64,000 bases of DNA, taken from the NCBI GenBank assembly GCA_922989275.2, contig OV277869.1:18375189-18439188 (forward strand), given 5' to 3'. Position numbers and translations under genes: made by a program. The DNA comes from Gari tellinella (lineage: Eukaryota; Mollusca; Bivalvia; Cardiida; Psammobiidae). Shown here piece by piece: positions 1 through 13,009 of this stretch (position 1 is the first letter of the stretch; each line of letters starts with the position of its first letter). The notes under the pieces are model-generated. The model saw only the letters and a program-made list of their open reading frames with translations. It did no database searches and was not told the origin of the DNA.

Positions 1-2200
1 ATATTATTATCACTCTAAAGAACACTTGAATTTAAAATTCTTAATTCCTAGTCTGGAATTCACCACCGCATTCCAAAACTCGTGGAAAAGATGTAACATA
101 TTACCAAAACAGCATTGTGCGTTTAATCTTTTCCTCAACTAAAGAAAGTAGTTCCAATGTATACAGTCGTGAATATGCACCATAAAATTGTTCCAATATC
201 CTAGGATATTGTAAAAACAAACTTAAAGTAAATCAGAATGTTCTTTATGGAGCATTCTGCTTTAGTTTCGGTCTGCTTTAAGCAACCATCTGTCTTCAAA
301 ATTGAAAATAAGCCATGTGTAAAGGGTAAAACAAAACTAAACGCTTCTCATTCATAAAATACTGGTTTGTTCTGAGTGTTTGAAGTCAGTTTGAAGTCTG
401 ATCAGACACCAATTTACATTACGCATTTAGCACAACTACCTTTTCTTTGAAAAAGAAAAGCCTCAGCAAATATTTCTAGATCTCATGTGTTAAAAATCGG
501 TGATAACTTGAAACCGACAATAAAAAGGAAGAATCTAACTTCTAAAAGATTTAACTTTAACATTCATTTTTACTATTAGAAGCACTTTCTTGAAATGCAG
601 ACTTCAAGTATTTTGTTTCATGTACATGTATTCCCAACACTGCCTTGCATGTACTTATACAGTGAAGGAGTCGTTATTCTCTCCCGTTTAACTCATTGAG
701 ACATAGTGACGCATATATGCGTCCTTACCTGTGCAGGGTACACTTGTATAATGCAAACAGTGAAGTCCCTGATTAAAGGGCTCCCTTTAATCAGGGACTT
801 CACTGTTTGTCATTTTGAAATATATAAAAAAAAAACGAAATAGTCTAAAATGGTCCAGCCTACATTGAAATCTAGAAAAATTGTCCATGCGAAGTTTTAG
901 GGGATAATGCGTTAAACGCAAATGCATAGCGATAAACTGTAGAAAATGTCACGTTTTAGATATTGCCTATACGATTTATTTGAATCTGAGTGACAAACAG
1001 TTTGGAACTTGATCAGACGTCCGGGTACTCAACGTCTTGTCTGGCTCCAAACTGTCTGCAATTGACATTATGGATTTAGCGTAATTACGTATATTGAGAA
1101 ATCATAACGACTTCTCCACTATGCATGCCGTCTGATCACAATTCAAATTCTTTGACACTTATTACGACAATGATTGGTTTAAGTGAGGACAATATCGGGA
1201 GATTTGACATCTGATCTGGATCCAAACTATTTGTAAATGCAATTCGAGTATTACAAGTAATGTCAATAATTTAAAGCTGGAGATTCCTTACGTTTTACGT
1301 GGGCTGAGTTATTTCAGACAGGAGCTTATTGGTATCAAGAGGGCTAGACTCGATTATAAGCAAGATAATTCTCCCTTGCATACCAACAAATTACAGACAA
1401 TTCATAGAAAACAAAATAACCATCGCAGCATTGAGATAAGGGGCTTATTTACTTGGGAAAACGTTATCTTTTTCATAAACTGTGCCAAATGCATTTCGTC
1501 CACGGTTGCTTCCATGTAACAGTTGAATACTCATCCTGCTAAACTCAATCCGGATTGCGTATACAAACAGTATGAATCCTGATCAGACGCCGAATATATT
1601 CGGCGTCTGATCGGGATCCAAATTATTTAAGATAAGTTTTAAGATATTACCTCAGTAACAAGGGAAGAGAAGTTAAGTTTGTAAAACCGCAGACGATAGA
1701 TATTTGCAGCAGACGATTTTATTACAAGATAATAGTAAAAATAAGCCCCAACATTACCTACTGAATCCTGTATATTGGTTACAGTGGAGATTGCGTTATT
1801 CTTTTCCATTTAACTCTTTCTGCGCCGAAGTCGCACAAAGTCGACTTTGCAAATAGTTTAGAACCTGATCAGACGCGTCATGCGGCGTCTGATCAGGGTC
1901 CAAACTATTTGGCGCTCGTATCGACATTTCTTAAGTCATGTACTACCTTAAATCTGACTTCGGAACGATCTTGCAAAGCGTAAAAAAGCGTATTTATGGT
2001 GTAATGGGTTAAGCCTATTTCCTATTATAGATGTCATTGACAAACAGAGTAGACCCTGATGAGACTCTGCTCCACGCTGTTAGCTATAGCATATGAAATG
2101 TTCTGCTGTATGAAAACAAGTGCAGTGTCCTTAGATCACCATTGTTCAGATACATGTATAGTGAACTATTCCAGCATGAACAGGCATGAACACGTGTATG
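1..2200. other. No gene; decayed palindromic repeats
   Basis: Hairpin cores at about 998-1058, 1569-1627 and 1855-1911 with A/C-like surroundings. 1780-2010 starts like family A (CAGTGGAGATTGCGTTATTC) and continues like family C. Nothing coding is supported. Confidence 0.6.
753..812. repeat. Perfect hairpin of family E type
   Basis: CAAACAGTGAAGTCCCTGAT and TAAAGGGCTC pair with CCCTTTAATCAGGGACTTCA and CTGTTTG. It lies in a decayed family E body (about 655-910). Confidence 0.8.
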
Positions 2201-2556
2201 TAAAGTGTTCCCTTTCTACAACGACATACACTGGGAGACACAGAGTGTGTGTGTTGGTCGGACGGGAGTCGTTATAGGGAGGGAACATTAAGACTTAGCT
2301 TACATTTGCACACATCTTGAATCCAGTGGCGTCTGATCTGGATTCAAGCTGTTTGTCACTCGTCATTATAGTTATTCCATCAAAATGTCCACTTATATTT
2401 AACGTTGAGAAAAAGCAGCAGACGAAAATTTTACGCAGACGATATTGCAGCAGTAAAAGCATTAGATATAGTTTTCATGTTTTGGGAACTGCAGCAATGG
2501 TTGTTGAAAGGAGGGAATCGTTGTTGGGATGGCCGCTGTAAGGAGAAAACACTGTA
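2201..2556. repeat. Family B palindromic MITE
   Basis: TAAAGTGTTCCCTTTCTACA then ACGACATACACTGGGAGACA at the left; AGCAGACGAAAATTTTACGC and GGATGGCCGCTGTAAGGAG, ending ACACTGTA. Only one arm of the hairpin is intact (GGCGTCTGATCTGGATTC). Confidence 0.75.
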
Positions 2557-3187
2557 AACTATGTATCGTACGAAATAGTCCATATATTTTAGCAGATGAT
2601 AGCTTAAAGCAGACAGAAAGTATTTAGCTTTACTTTCATCCTACGTCTTCATAACTAGTAATATGTTAACGAAGCTATCATTCGGGAAAATGCCACATTA
2701 ATATGGAAACTCCAGCCAAATACGATCTATTCCTCGAGCAAGGACGTTTTCTTTTGAACAAAAATAGTCCCATTGCAGAATAAGGCATTTCGACCCAGCT
2801 TTTGTTTGATCATGGTTATCATATGAGGATCAAAGATCTTAGTTAAGGGGGGATTCAGACAAAACGGCGCGACACAAAACTTGACCGGCATTGTTTTTTT
2901 AGGAACAAGTTTCATCTTGAGGATTACAGTGTTGGGATCATGAACTCCCAAAAGTTAACATTTACTATTTTAGTTACTCGGAGTCTGATCTGTCTCCAAA
3001 CAGTTTTCAATTGGTTTAATCGTTTTAGCACGAAGGATTAAGCTGAAAAGAATTTATTATTTCTTAATGTGCAATCTTATTACGATAAAATCCCTATTTG
3101 GCGTCACTCATACATGTAACAATCCTAACATTTGTAAATACTGAAGGGAGCTTTAAACAATGTGGAAAAGTTAGGGACATTTCTGCA

Positions 3188-3241
3188 TTAACTTTGTTTA
3201 GTATTTAGAAGTTAACAACTTTGTTTAGTATTTAGAAGTTA
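3188..3241. repeat. Short tandem duplication
   Basis: AACTTTGTTTAGTATTTAGA with AGTTA occurs twice in tandem. Confidence 0.8.
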
Positions 3242-3550
3242 CCAATTTTATTTTATTAGCACGTGGCGCAAGAAGAGACTAATCTTAATACATGTATTAT
3301 AATAGTCTTTTACGTGGTTATTTATTAGTTCAACCTAGCAACACGCGTTCAAAATGTTAAATACTTTGTCATAAAAGAGTACACGTTTTAGAGAAATAAA
3401 GGTAGGGAAACTAGTTTATGCTGTTGACTGCTTCTTGTAGGTCATTTACATAACACTTACAGGTACTTGATTGCGGAGTGCGTCACGTCAGGCCTTTCTG
3501 TGTGTTCTCTACTGCTGACGAGTGGTTTGGTTGGGCTTGTTAACCATTTA

Positions 3551-3797
3551 CAGTGGAGAATGCGTTATTCTTTCCCGTTTAAACGCAAACGAAACGCAAA
3601 CGCAAAACACTAAAATGTAGAATAGGAAACCTTCTTGACAATTCTGACTTTTCATTTTTATCTGAGTGGCAAACAGTTAGGAGCCTGATCAGACGCCGGT
3701 TTACCCGGCGTCTGATCTGGCTCCCAACTGTTTGCACTGGAAATAATAGTTTTAGCGTAAACGCGTTTATTGGGAAAGAATAACGTTTTCTCCACTG
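3551..3797. repeat. Family A palindromic MITE (reference copy)
   Basis: TA-CAGTGGAGAATGCGTTATTC at the left and AACGTTTTCTCCACTG-TA at the right. A G/C-rich 'AAACGCAAACGAAACGC' block follows the left TIR. The hairpin at 3668-3736 reads GAGCCTGATCAGACGCCGG / CCGGCGTCTGATCTGGCTC, and GTAAACGCGTTTATTGGG precedes the right TIR. TA on both sides fits TA target-site duplication. No coding capacity. Confidence 0.85.
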
Positions 3798-3799
3798 TA

Positions 3800-5464
3800 C
3801 CACATAGCCTGTTTCTAGTTTTGAACACAGTTGACACTTAAAGCAGGTAAAGGCTTGTATCAACGTTAACTATTTGACTGAGACAAGCGGCGCATTCTGA
3901 TTTACTTTCAATCTTTTTTAGCTACCACCTGATAGAATATAGAAAATATATATTATGATACATTTCCATAGCTGTATAGAATTGAACTATTTCCTTCAGT
4001 GGAGGGATAGATCAAGTGCGCTAAAAGGTGCGTCTATGAGGGAGAGGTTTAATGTGTAGCTAACAAATCGAAGAAAGATATGTTTAGATGCTTGTGCATA
4101 AAAGTAAGATATATTATGTTACCCCATAATTACATGAGTTATCCGGTGTATGCTCTGATTCCAATATATTTGCAATGAACTCATGGGTTTTAGGATAAAC
4201 GCCTTTATTGGGAACGAATATATGTATCACCATTTCTTCTGTAAGCTTGTTCGTGTTATCGAAATTCAGTTGACGACATAATGCAAAGATTGACTGAACT
4301 TATTTTATTATATGTCTTATGTAACATTCGAGGTTGGTGTAATTTTAGCAAATTATTTTGTTGATATATAAACAAAAAGTGTATGATAAAATCAACAATA
4401 CTGTGTTGATTTAATAAACAAAATATTGCATTTATCAAATAAAAAAAAAGAGTGTACTGATTTATTAAACATGATAGTGTGCTGTTGTACTCAGCAAAAT
4501 ACTGCATTGGTATTATATTCAAAATATTGTGCTGATGTAATCAACATAAAACAACTTTATTCAACAAATCGGAAAATGATGAAATATGCCCATATTGGAA
4601 TTTTACCTAAAATGCCCCTAACTCCCTTTAATGGACCTAAATATTTCACATGTACAGAGCATTTGTTTACAAGTCAATGTTCTATTATGAGACAAAGTTT
4701 CACTATAGACCTGTTATATCTAATGCTCTGAAGAAGTGTGTGAAGTCGTTGCTTAATGCATGCAACTGCTTACAGGAATATGAAAGTATAGTACAATGTA
4801 GAAAGAGCCGATAGGAGCCTTTTGTGTTACTTTTTATATTGCTTTGAGCCGCCATCTGTTTTTACCATATACTCTGACCATTTATTAATACATGGAATTG
4901 TTGTAATAGTCAGGCGTTTCAGTACATACTTGACATAGCTAATAGGTCTATAATTACGCCTTGTCTAGTGTCAAAATAGGCTGACCCCTTTAACTTAAGT
5001 GCATTAAGACCTTTATATATTAATTTAACGGTCAAATTAGTAACTTGCACTCTTCAAATTCGACGCCCTTATATTGACCTTTCAGACACGCTATACCGTA
5101 AAATATATATTAATATCCATCAGGCTAAAACACATAAGTGTGTACTAACATAACTGATAATCAAGTGCGTGTTACATGACCATTTAACCCCATTACCTGT
5201 TTTAAAATTTTGAAAATAGGTGACTACTTAAAGCAGTTTGAAAGTAAAGCAGAATAAAGAAAATATTCCCCATGATACATATTCATGGCTGTATAAACTA
5301 CATGTAGTCTAGAACTATTTTCTTCAGTGGAGGAAGAAACTGAATGTGGTAAACAGCGCTTCTATGCGGGAAAGGGTTAAAGTAGGATTTGTTAATAGTA
5401 ATTAATACAGGTGAAAGCTGATTGGTAGGGGCCAATTCAACAACAAGTCTAAACTGATTTCTAC
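3800..5464. other. No gene seen
   Basis: AT-rich, with poly-T/A and two decayed family D bodies (about 3890-4060 and 5190-5375). No splice-phased coding segment recognised. Confidence 0.5.
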
Positions 5465-5468
5465 TTAA

Positions 5469-6410
5469 GGGTGTATCAATGTCATGAATTTGGGAACTTT
5501 TCAAAGTACATGAAAACACTCTATGATGGTTTTGTATTGAAGAGCTATTTAGGATGAATGAAAAAATAGAAAAAGTGTACCTTTTGGTGACCAACAGTTG
5601 GCTCTACGGCCATGTAAAATTTACCCCACCCACTTCCTCTTATTTTGTCCTTTTCAAACAGCCCGCTTCAATAAAACCCATTTTAAATGAAAACAAATAT
5701 GATTATTTGGTTTTGTGTTATTTATTTCCTATCTATGGTAGTTTTTCTTCATACAAAAACTAATTTAAGAAAAAAAAGGCACCAAATGTGAAATTTATAA
5801 AGCTCTAAATATCATCGATATGGTACTTTTTTGTAAATTTTGTAAGGGGCGATAACTCTTTTTAATTTAATAACTCAAAATTTTCAACACTGACCTTTCA
5901 ATTTCTTTTCATATTTTAAACTGCCTTAGCATGGGCTTTCATCTGGTAGAATATAAGAAAAAGTTAAATACTAGAACTATTTCATTTTCAAACTTTTTTA
6001 CTTTTTTTCATAAAATAAAAAATCTAATAAAATCATGCCCTATACAAAGCATATTTTTGATATTCAAGGATCGATATTGTTCAAACCTGGTGCCTGCTTT
6101 GTCTAAATTTGGTTTCTATATGTGAAAATACCACCATAGACATGAAATAAATAATGGAACCCCAAATTATCATGTTTGTTTTGTTTCGAAATTTTTTTTA
6201 CTGAAGCTTGTACCCTGAATGGGTAAAATTTGAAAAAAAAAGTCCAAATTTGACATACCTTTTTCAAATCGCTGTAGCTCGAAAACAAGGACACCACCAT
6301 ATTATTTTTTGTTCATTTTTTCATTCATCATAAACAGCTCTTCCAAAAAAACAATGTTAGAAAAAAAGTTTAATACTTTGAAAAAAATGGCTCATGACAT
6401 TGATACACCC
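5469..6410. mobile_element. TTAA-flanked foldback element, piggyBac-like MITE
   Basis: Left end TTAA-GGGTGTATCAATGTCATG (5465 on) and right end CATGACATTGATACACCC-TTAA (to 6414). Diverged inverted arms extend about 300 bp (for example CTATCTATGGTAG near 5732 against CTACCATAGACATG near 6131). TTAA on both sides is the target duplication typical of piggyBac elements; the tips do not follow the usual CCC start. No transposase frame. Confidence 0.65.
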
Positions 6411-6414
6411 TTAA

Positions 6415-7570
6415 CACAGGATTTAAAACGGCCTCTGCAACAACAAGCATTGTTTCCGATGCTTTGGCTTATCAAGATTATGCATGTTTTAACGTTGATA
6501 ATTTATTAAAATGTCAATGTTATACAGTTCTTGAACTTCTTCGCGAATTATTTGGTTCCAAAGATTTTTGTTATGAACATCTGAACGCGTGTATTAGCTA
6601 ATAGTAGCAGTTTCTCAAAGCGCAGTTACGAATGTCAGAGAATTTTTTTTATTTTTTTCGATACATGTATGTTGTACGGGTACAATGCATGTATTGAAAA
6701 ACATTTAGTCACATTTTGCCTAAGACTCATTCATCAATTATTGCTTACGTTAACCGCATTACAGTACACGGTACAACACAAACCTTGGACCTTGATGCTG
6801 CTATTTTACACCTAACCCTTACTCGACTTCCGGTCTATGTGCGCACAAGCACTTGACACGGGGTCACTAACGAACTCTGCTGCGGTTTAACAGAACCACT
6901 TGTTCATTTGTTTACTCCAAGCCCAATTGCTTCCCTTCAGCACTCATGGGAAAATGTCCTAATTGGACAATTCCTTCTCACGTTTATTCGAGCACGTGCG
7001 CAAAGGAACTGTCAAATGATAACTGTTTTGAAAAAAGGTGACTTCTTAAAACAGGTTGAAAGTAAAGCAGAATGTACCTTAAGGCACATTCTGCTATTTT
7101 CCCGGCCGGCTTTAAGTTACCACCTGCTAGAAACATTGCATTATGTCGCGAATTAATACAAATCGCATTAGTATGATCATGCATTCGGATTACTTCTTTC
7201 ATTGAAACGAGAACCGCCATTGCCGGAAAATTCAATAAGTATCCATATGATATTTAACAATCAAATACTTTTATGGTGCAATATATTAAGATACAGAAAG
7301 TATATAAAACGATCATTTAGGAATTCCTGAACAGGAGTTTATACCAGGTTTATGTTCGGAAATTGTAGTTGTTGATGTTGTTTTGAGAGAGATCATTACA
7401 TAGCTTTAGGCGGGCGTAAACCCTTCTTAGAAGCAAGAAAAACAGCAACAACAATTCCTGAACATAAACTATAGAAGACATTTTAAGTATTTTTCCAAAT
7501 GATAGGTTAAAGCAGGTTGAAAGTAAAGCAGAATACTCCTTTACTTTACTTTCACGCAAGCTTAAAGTGG
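6415..7570. other. No gene seen; family D remnant
   Basis: AAAACAGGTTGAAAGTAAAG and CAGAATGTACCTTAAGGCAC at 7046-7100 are a family D hairpin; another half hairpin is at about 7505-7560. The rest is unrecognised. Confidence 0.5.
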
Positions 7571-7882
7571 TACAGTGCTCCCTCCCGACAACGGCCCTCC
7601 CAACAACGACTACCTCCTTACAACGACCCAATATCGTCTGCTTAAAATTGTCGTCTGCTGGTTTTCTCGAAGTCACATAAAGAACATTTTGACAGAAAAA
7701 ACCATAATGATGAGTGACAAACAGCTTGAATCCAGATCAGACGCCGAACCGCTCGGCATCCGATCTGGATTCAAGCTGTTTGCAAATATACGCAAGTTCC
7801 CCTCCCTACAACAACTTTCTCCGAACAACGCACTCAATCGTTGTCTTCGATTTGGGTGCCATTGTTGAGAGGGAGTGCTGTA
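7571..7882. repeat. Family B copy, reverse orientation
   Basis: TACAGTGCTCCCTCCCGACA at the left and GAGAGGGAGTGCTGTA at the right. Hairpin GAATCCAGATCAGACGCCG / CGGCATCCGATCTGGATTC. CAGACGATATTG-type blocks are on the left in inverse sense. Confidence 0.85.
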
Positions 7883-8274
7883 TCTTTCCTTTTGAAAGAA
7901 ACAGGCCGATGAACAATGCCTTAAAGTATGCGTTTTCCAATTTCGTTCTACATGTATGTATCTTTAAGCATTTAGCACAATTATTCAGTCAGTTTTATCG
8001 TTCTCTCATTGGTAAACTATGCACATGTACATTTGTTTATATGAAATAAATAAATTGTGCTTAAAATTTCCCTAATATTATCCATGGCGATCGACGTACT
8101 ATAAAACGTATTTTTTAAAAGTGCTCATGACATTTTGAGTCCCAATGATTTATCTGACAACAATGTGTCATGACTCAAACTCACGACACTAATAGTTCTA
8201 GTTTAACACTGGTATGTGGTATAACAAGGCATGCTAGCTTTTGGTAGAATTTTTAACAAATATAGTTAATCCTC

Positions 8275-8496
8275 TTAACCTTTTCACTCTCAATGACGTC
8301 ATAATAAAGCGCATTTGCAAACAGTTTTGATCCTGATCAGACGCCGCGTATCGCGGCGTCTGGTCAGGATCAAAACTGTTTGCCACTTGTTTTGAGATTA
8401 TGTAAGTTATATCAATACTGCCTTAAATCTAACTTTAAAACGATATTGCAGACAACAAAACTGAAGCAGACGACAATATGGCGATGAAGGGGTAAA
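8275..8496. repeat. Family C palindromic MITE (reference copy)
   Basis: TTAACCTTTTCACTCTCAAT with GACGTCA at the left; hairpin GATCCTGATCAGACGCCGCG / CGCGGCGTCTGGTCAGGATC; then AACGATATTGCAGACAAC, CTGAAGCAGACGACAATATG and GATGAAGGGGTAAA. The ends themselves are inverted: TTAACC(C)TTTCAC / G-GAAGGGGTAA. Confidence 0.85.
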
Positions 8497-9151
8497 AAAC
8501 TCACGATAAATTTGATCATGAAAGAGTTAGTGCGGTTAATATTTTGGCGTTTGAAAACTGTTGCTGCTTCGAGCAAAAATATAAGAAAGCAGGAAAACAT
8601 TATCATTTCCCGTTAAACGAAATGAAGCGAAACGAAATATTGAGGGAATAAAACAAGTTCTTGAAAGTGTAAATAGTATACTATAAAGTTTCGGTGTCAA
8701 CCATTTATGGAATCTGAACAGACCAATAACTCGATGTCTGATCTGACCCCAGCAATTTACAAAATTGTTCTTAATCCTTCCCACAGTATGCGGACTCCTA
8801 CCGTACCGTCACCGGAAGTCGGTAGCTATTAGGGATACAGTTTCGCCAAATAGGCATACAGACGTCTTATTTGTGATGCACAGTTGCTGATAGATTCGTT
8901 TTTCTGAACGATTACCTGTTCAAAATTGATGTATCTAAAGGGATCAATGTTGCTTTTTGACTTAAACAGTAGAAACTGGCCAAACTATCGCTTGGAATGG
9001 CTCGTATTGAAAACATGCACTGTCAGCCTAATAGCCGATATATTTTCAGAAGTGTATGCCTAATCGAAAACGCACTGTACAATAATTGCATATACTTTTC
9101 TAAAATAAGTTGGTAATCGTACAGCTTGCTTTGATGCAATTTTAAAAAACC

Positions 9152-9298
9152 ATGGCTGTTAAAAGGTTTTCAACATCAAGTATTGTGGTCTGCTACAGTG
9201 GACGATTCTTGAATTTCTTTCAAAACATGCACTCAATTCCATTTCTTCGTCTGAAGTATCCACGAACAGTTGTTTGTTTTGGTTTCAATGGTGTTGAT
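9152..9298 (+). CDS. Possible first coding exon inside the 2.7 kb TIR element
   Basis: An ATG in good context (aaaaccATGG) opens 49 codons ending exactly at a consensus donor (GAT|gtaagt). The protein begins MAVKRFSTSSIVVCYSGRFL and is unrelated to anything I recognise. It lies inside the element at 8782-11459, so it could be a remnant of a transposase exon or chance. No clear continuation found. Confidence 0.2.
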
Positions 9299-9440
9299 GT
9301 AAGTCTTTGTATTGTTATGCCCCCATAATCTATTATTCGAGGGCATATACATTTTGCACTGTCCGTTGTTTTTGTCCGTGTGTCGGCCTGTCTGTGTCAA
9401 AACACTTAACCTTGGCTATAAGTCTTGCATTATTGCACAT

Positions 9441-10390
9441 GGGCCTTTAATACGAGAGGCATTTTTAGTAGTGACAACTGATCAGTAACATCAATATAAT
9501 AAGTGCAAAATGCATGTGTGGTGCACAAATGTTTATCATTGTAAAGGGCAGTTCATAGTATACACGATGGTATAACACACGATAAGATCACATCAGTCGA
9601 TAAGTCACAACATGCACCTACATAACCTCTATTTCAGGACGCTAGACCTTACTTGTGCACTGTAGAGGTAATTTTTTAACAAAATGTGATACCATAATTA
9701 TCATTGCGGCTTTATTATTTTAACAAATTTATGAAACTCTCTGTCAAGTAAAATCAGACAGTTATGCACACATTTCACAGTTTAAAATGATATTATTTCA
9801 AAAATAGAATTATATAATAAATCAAAATAATAAAATAGATAATAATAATAAATACAATGAATGAAAAACTTCAAAAATAATAAATTTTCATATTAAACCA
9901 GGCTATAATTGAAGTCATTGAACTAGATTTTTATGATGTAAAAATCAAAATTTAGACATACCGATCTAGAAAAAGAGTATAGTGTTCGGAAACACATGTT
10001 GAGTTTTTTCTTAAGCAAAATAAGAAATGTTATTTTTGAAAAAATTATATCTTAGTCAGATAACCCTTTAAATGGCAATGAAATATTATTACCATTAAAA
10101 TAGGGACGTGAACTTATATAATTAATCCATTAATTTAAAAAAGAAGTTTTTACGTCAAAACATAATGTCTGACAAGTGCTATGTTGTAGTGTCCTGAAGA
10201 AGGGGCCATTTAGGATCATTTTGTGACTTATCGACTTATGTGATCTTATCGTGCATTACATCATCGTGTCGGAAAAGAATGGCTCTCTAAGATGATATAA
10301 CATACATGCATTTTGCACTTATTATATTGAAGTTACTGATCATTTACCACTGCATGTATTTAAAAAATGCCCCTCGTATTTGGCATACAA
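9441..10390. repeat. Nested inverted repeat inside the 2.7 kb element
   Basis: The left arm (about 9441-9605) and right arm (about 10222-10390) are inverse. Matching landmarks are ATACGAGAGGCATTTTTA / AAAAATGCCCCTCGTAT, AAGTGCAAAATGCATG / CATGCATTTTGCACTT, and GATAAGATCACAT / ATGTGATCTTATC. The middle is very AT-rich. Flanking 'gtccgtgtgtcggcctgtctgtg' and 'cttgacctttgacc' stretches resemble other dispersed repeats. Confidence 0.65.
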
Positions 10391-11484
10391 AAAATGTTTA
10401 CCTTGTGCCTTGACCTTTGACCTATTCTTGTAAAAATATTTAAATGTCTATAACACTTGAGCCAGTAGGCCTATAGAGCTTCCATACGTTGTATTTACAT
10501 TGTATCTTTCTGGTGTTAGAACTTTTTGACCTACTTTTGCAAATAAGCATTACATTACCGAACATGATGCTGGCTAGGGGCATTTGTGTTTCACAAACAC
10601 ATTGCTTTTCATCTGATCTTCATCAAACTTTCTGAAAAGTGTGTTGTCATAATATGGAGACCAAGTTTGATAACCAGCGGCACCAATCTACACTAGGCCC
10701 TTTGGAGTTATGGTCCTTGAATTCCTCAAAATAGTGATTTTATGTAGATCAACGACGGTTTCCGCTCTCTAACTCGAACAGTTTTCATAGGGTAGTCTGG
10801 ATTTACCTCCCTGTGCCATCAGGGGAATTCGTGTATCTCGTATACGCTTCTTGATTTGTATGGTGACGCAAATGTATCTTTAAAATCTAGGCATGACGAA
10901 ATTGCTATACTAATATTCTGCCGATTCCTTTATACGGGGAAATCAGCTTGTTTTCCACGAATATTGCTGAAAGCACAATGTGATTTTTTATTTGAAGAAT
11001 GTGTTGCCTCCTACATGTGTTTTCATTTCTACTTTAAGAACGTTATTTGAATGATTGTAGACAGCGTGGTTGGTGGTTTCTTCGATTGACGATCGATGAA
11101 GAAAAACTGCAGTTATAACACAGCCATTTATCCATGTTTACATGAAATTACTAGATACATGAAATCGGGATTATGTTATTAGGCATACAGTCGTTTTATA
11201 AAATATGCGATTAGCATACAGAAGTTAGCGATTATTCGTACAGTTTGGTCAATATATGCTTTACACGAAAAACCTTCCGATTTCGATTATTTTCAAGAAA
11301 ATGGAAGATATAATCTGGTTTGTGCATGTGAAAAGGGTAAAATAGCTTATACCCCCGCGATGAGCAATAAATAACACGTCTGTATGCCTAGTTGGCAAAA
11401 CTGTATCCCTAATAGCTGCCGACTTCCGGTGAGGGTACAGTAGGAGTCCGCATACTGTGATTCCTGTGTCAAATTAATCGTTAG

Positions 11485-11670
11485 GTCTTTACCCCTTCAC
11501 TGTCGTCTGCTTCAATATTGTTATGTTCAAGATAATTTCAATGTTAGAATTTAGGTAGTATTACTTGAAAAATATCGATAGAGTGTCAAACAGTTACGCG
11601 GCGTCTGATCTGGATTCAAAACTGTTTGCATAGTCACATAGTCGCATGTATGCAACTTATTCGGTGAAAG
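11485..11670. repeat. Family C copy, one hairpin arm deleted
   Basis: Starts TTTACCCCTTCACTGTCGTC (inverted orientation); only GCGGCGTCTGATCTGGATTC of the hairpin is left. Confidence 0.6.
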
Positions 11671-12467
11671 AACAGAGAAACAAAAAAAACACGCTGTTTT
11701 TAATCATGCCATTGATCTTTTAATTATTTGACTCATTTTAAAAATGATTTTTACAAATTTACTATAACAATTTTATAATCTTGGTAATAATATTGAAAGA
11801 ATTTCCATGTGTCCATGCATCCCAATATTGTTTCATTTTTATTGTGAATGTATTTATTTGTCTTTCTTGCTTTGTAGGTACATTTATATAATTACATGTG
11901 AAGCACTTTTGAACGCACAACTCCTGTGTGAAAAGAGCGCTATATAAATCGGGTATAATAATATAATAATAATAATAATAACATCTTCTCTATATGCTGT
12001 ACGAGATGCCTTCGGAACACGTACGTTCTATATTCCTAACTTGTTTTTGAAATAGGTCCCAGTCTAATCCTGACGTGCTTTCTGCTTAAATCATTTCCTA
12101 ACAGATATGCATATTTACGCTTTTAATTTATCCCTTTTCTTAAGAAAATAGTTCCATTTACTACAGCCATGAATATCATCATTCAGAATATGCACTAATA
12201 AGAAATAGTTTCTATATCCTACATGTAGCTGTAAGCAGATGGAAGCTCAAAACCGGCTTTAGAGTAAAGCAGAATGTCCTTTAAGGAGCCTGCTTTAAGC
12301 AACCAACTGTCCTCAGCACTGAGTAAAGCTATAGGGAGAAAGATTAAACTATATGCGAGGGTGGGATACCACATATAAGTACTCTTGGTATTGCAATTAG
12401 AGTGTAATGGTATGTTAATTCCCCTCATAAACTACCATCACTTGTGACTGGAATGTTATAATACATG

Positions 12468-12688
12468 CAGTGGAGTACAGTAGTAACGCAAACACTTTGC
12501 AATGAATTGTAAAATATGAAATGTTTTGAGAATTCTTGGTACTTATTGTGACCTGAGTGGTTAACGGTTTGGAGCCTGATCAGACGCCGCGTTACCCGGT
12601 GCCTAGACCTGGCTCCAAACAATTTTCAATTGAACTTATAGTTAAGCGTAAATTTGTCTGTTGGGAAAGAAATACGACTTCTCCACTG
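12468..12688. repeat. Family A copy, diverged
   Basis: Left CAGTGGAGTACAG, hairpin at 12565-12620, right CTTCTCCACTG followed by TA. One hairpin arm is mutated (GTGCCTAGACC). Confidence 0.7.
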
Positions 12689-13009
12689 TAACATAGTAAG
12701 TTAAATTCCTCTACATGTATCACAACTATGCCGACGAAATAGTGTGTTCGCTTTGAATGACAGATGACAGGGTAAAGCAGGAATAAAGTAAAGCAGTAAG
12801 CTCGTTAAGGACTATCTGTTTTACTTCCATCTTGCTTTAACCCTTTACTCCATTACCTGTTTCTAGTTTTGAAGACAGGTGACCACCTAAAGCAGGTTGA
12901 AAGTAAAACAGAATTCCCATGAAAGCGCATTCTCATGCATATAAATCAAACATGTTTATGGGTGTCATAGGGCAGTTTAAATAGACTATACAGTCATGTT
13001 AGTAAGACA

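Larger units (their letters stand above)
8782..11459. mobile_element. 2.7 kb DNA-transposon-like element with about 95 bp TIRs
   Basis: Left end CACAGTATGCGGACTCCTAC (8782-8875) is the inverse of the right end (11366-11459, ...GAGTCCGCATACTGTG). The TIRs continue through ACCGGAAGTCGG, AGGGATACAGTTT and GGCATACAGACGT with few mismatches. Flanks CTTCC and ATTCC may be a 5 bp target duplication with one mismatch. No intact transposase is visible; a 49-codon open exon lies at 9152. A second inverted repeat is nested inside. A 175 bp relative sits at 41024. Confidence 0.7.
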
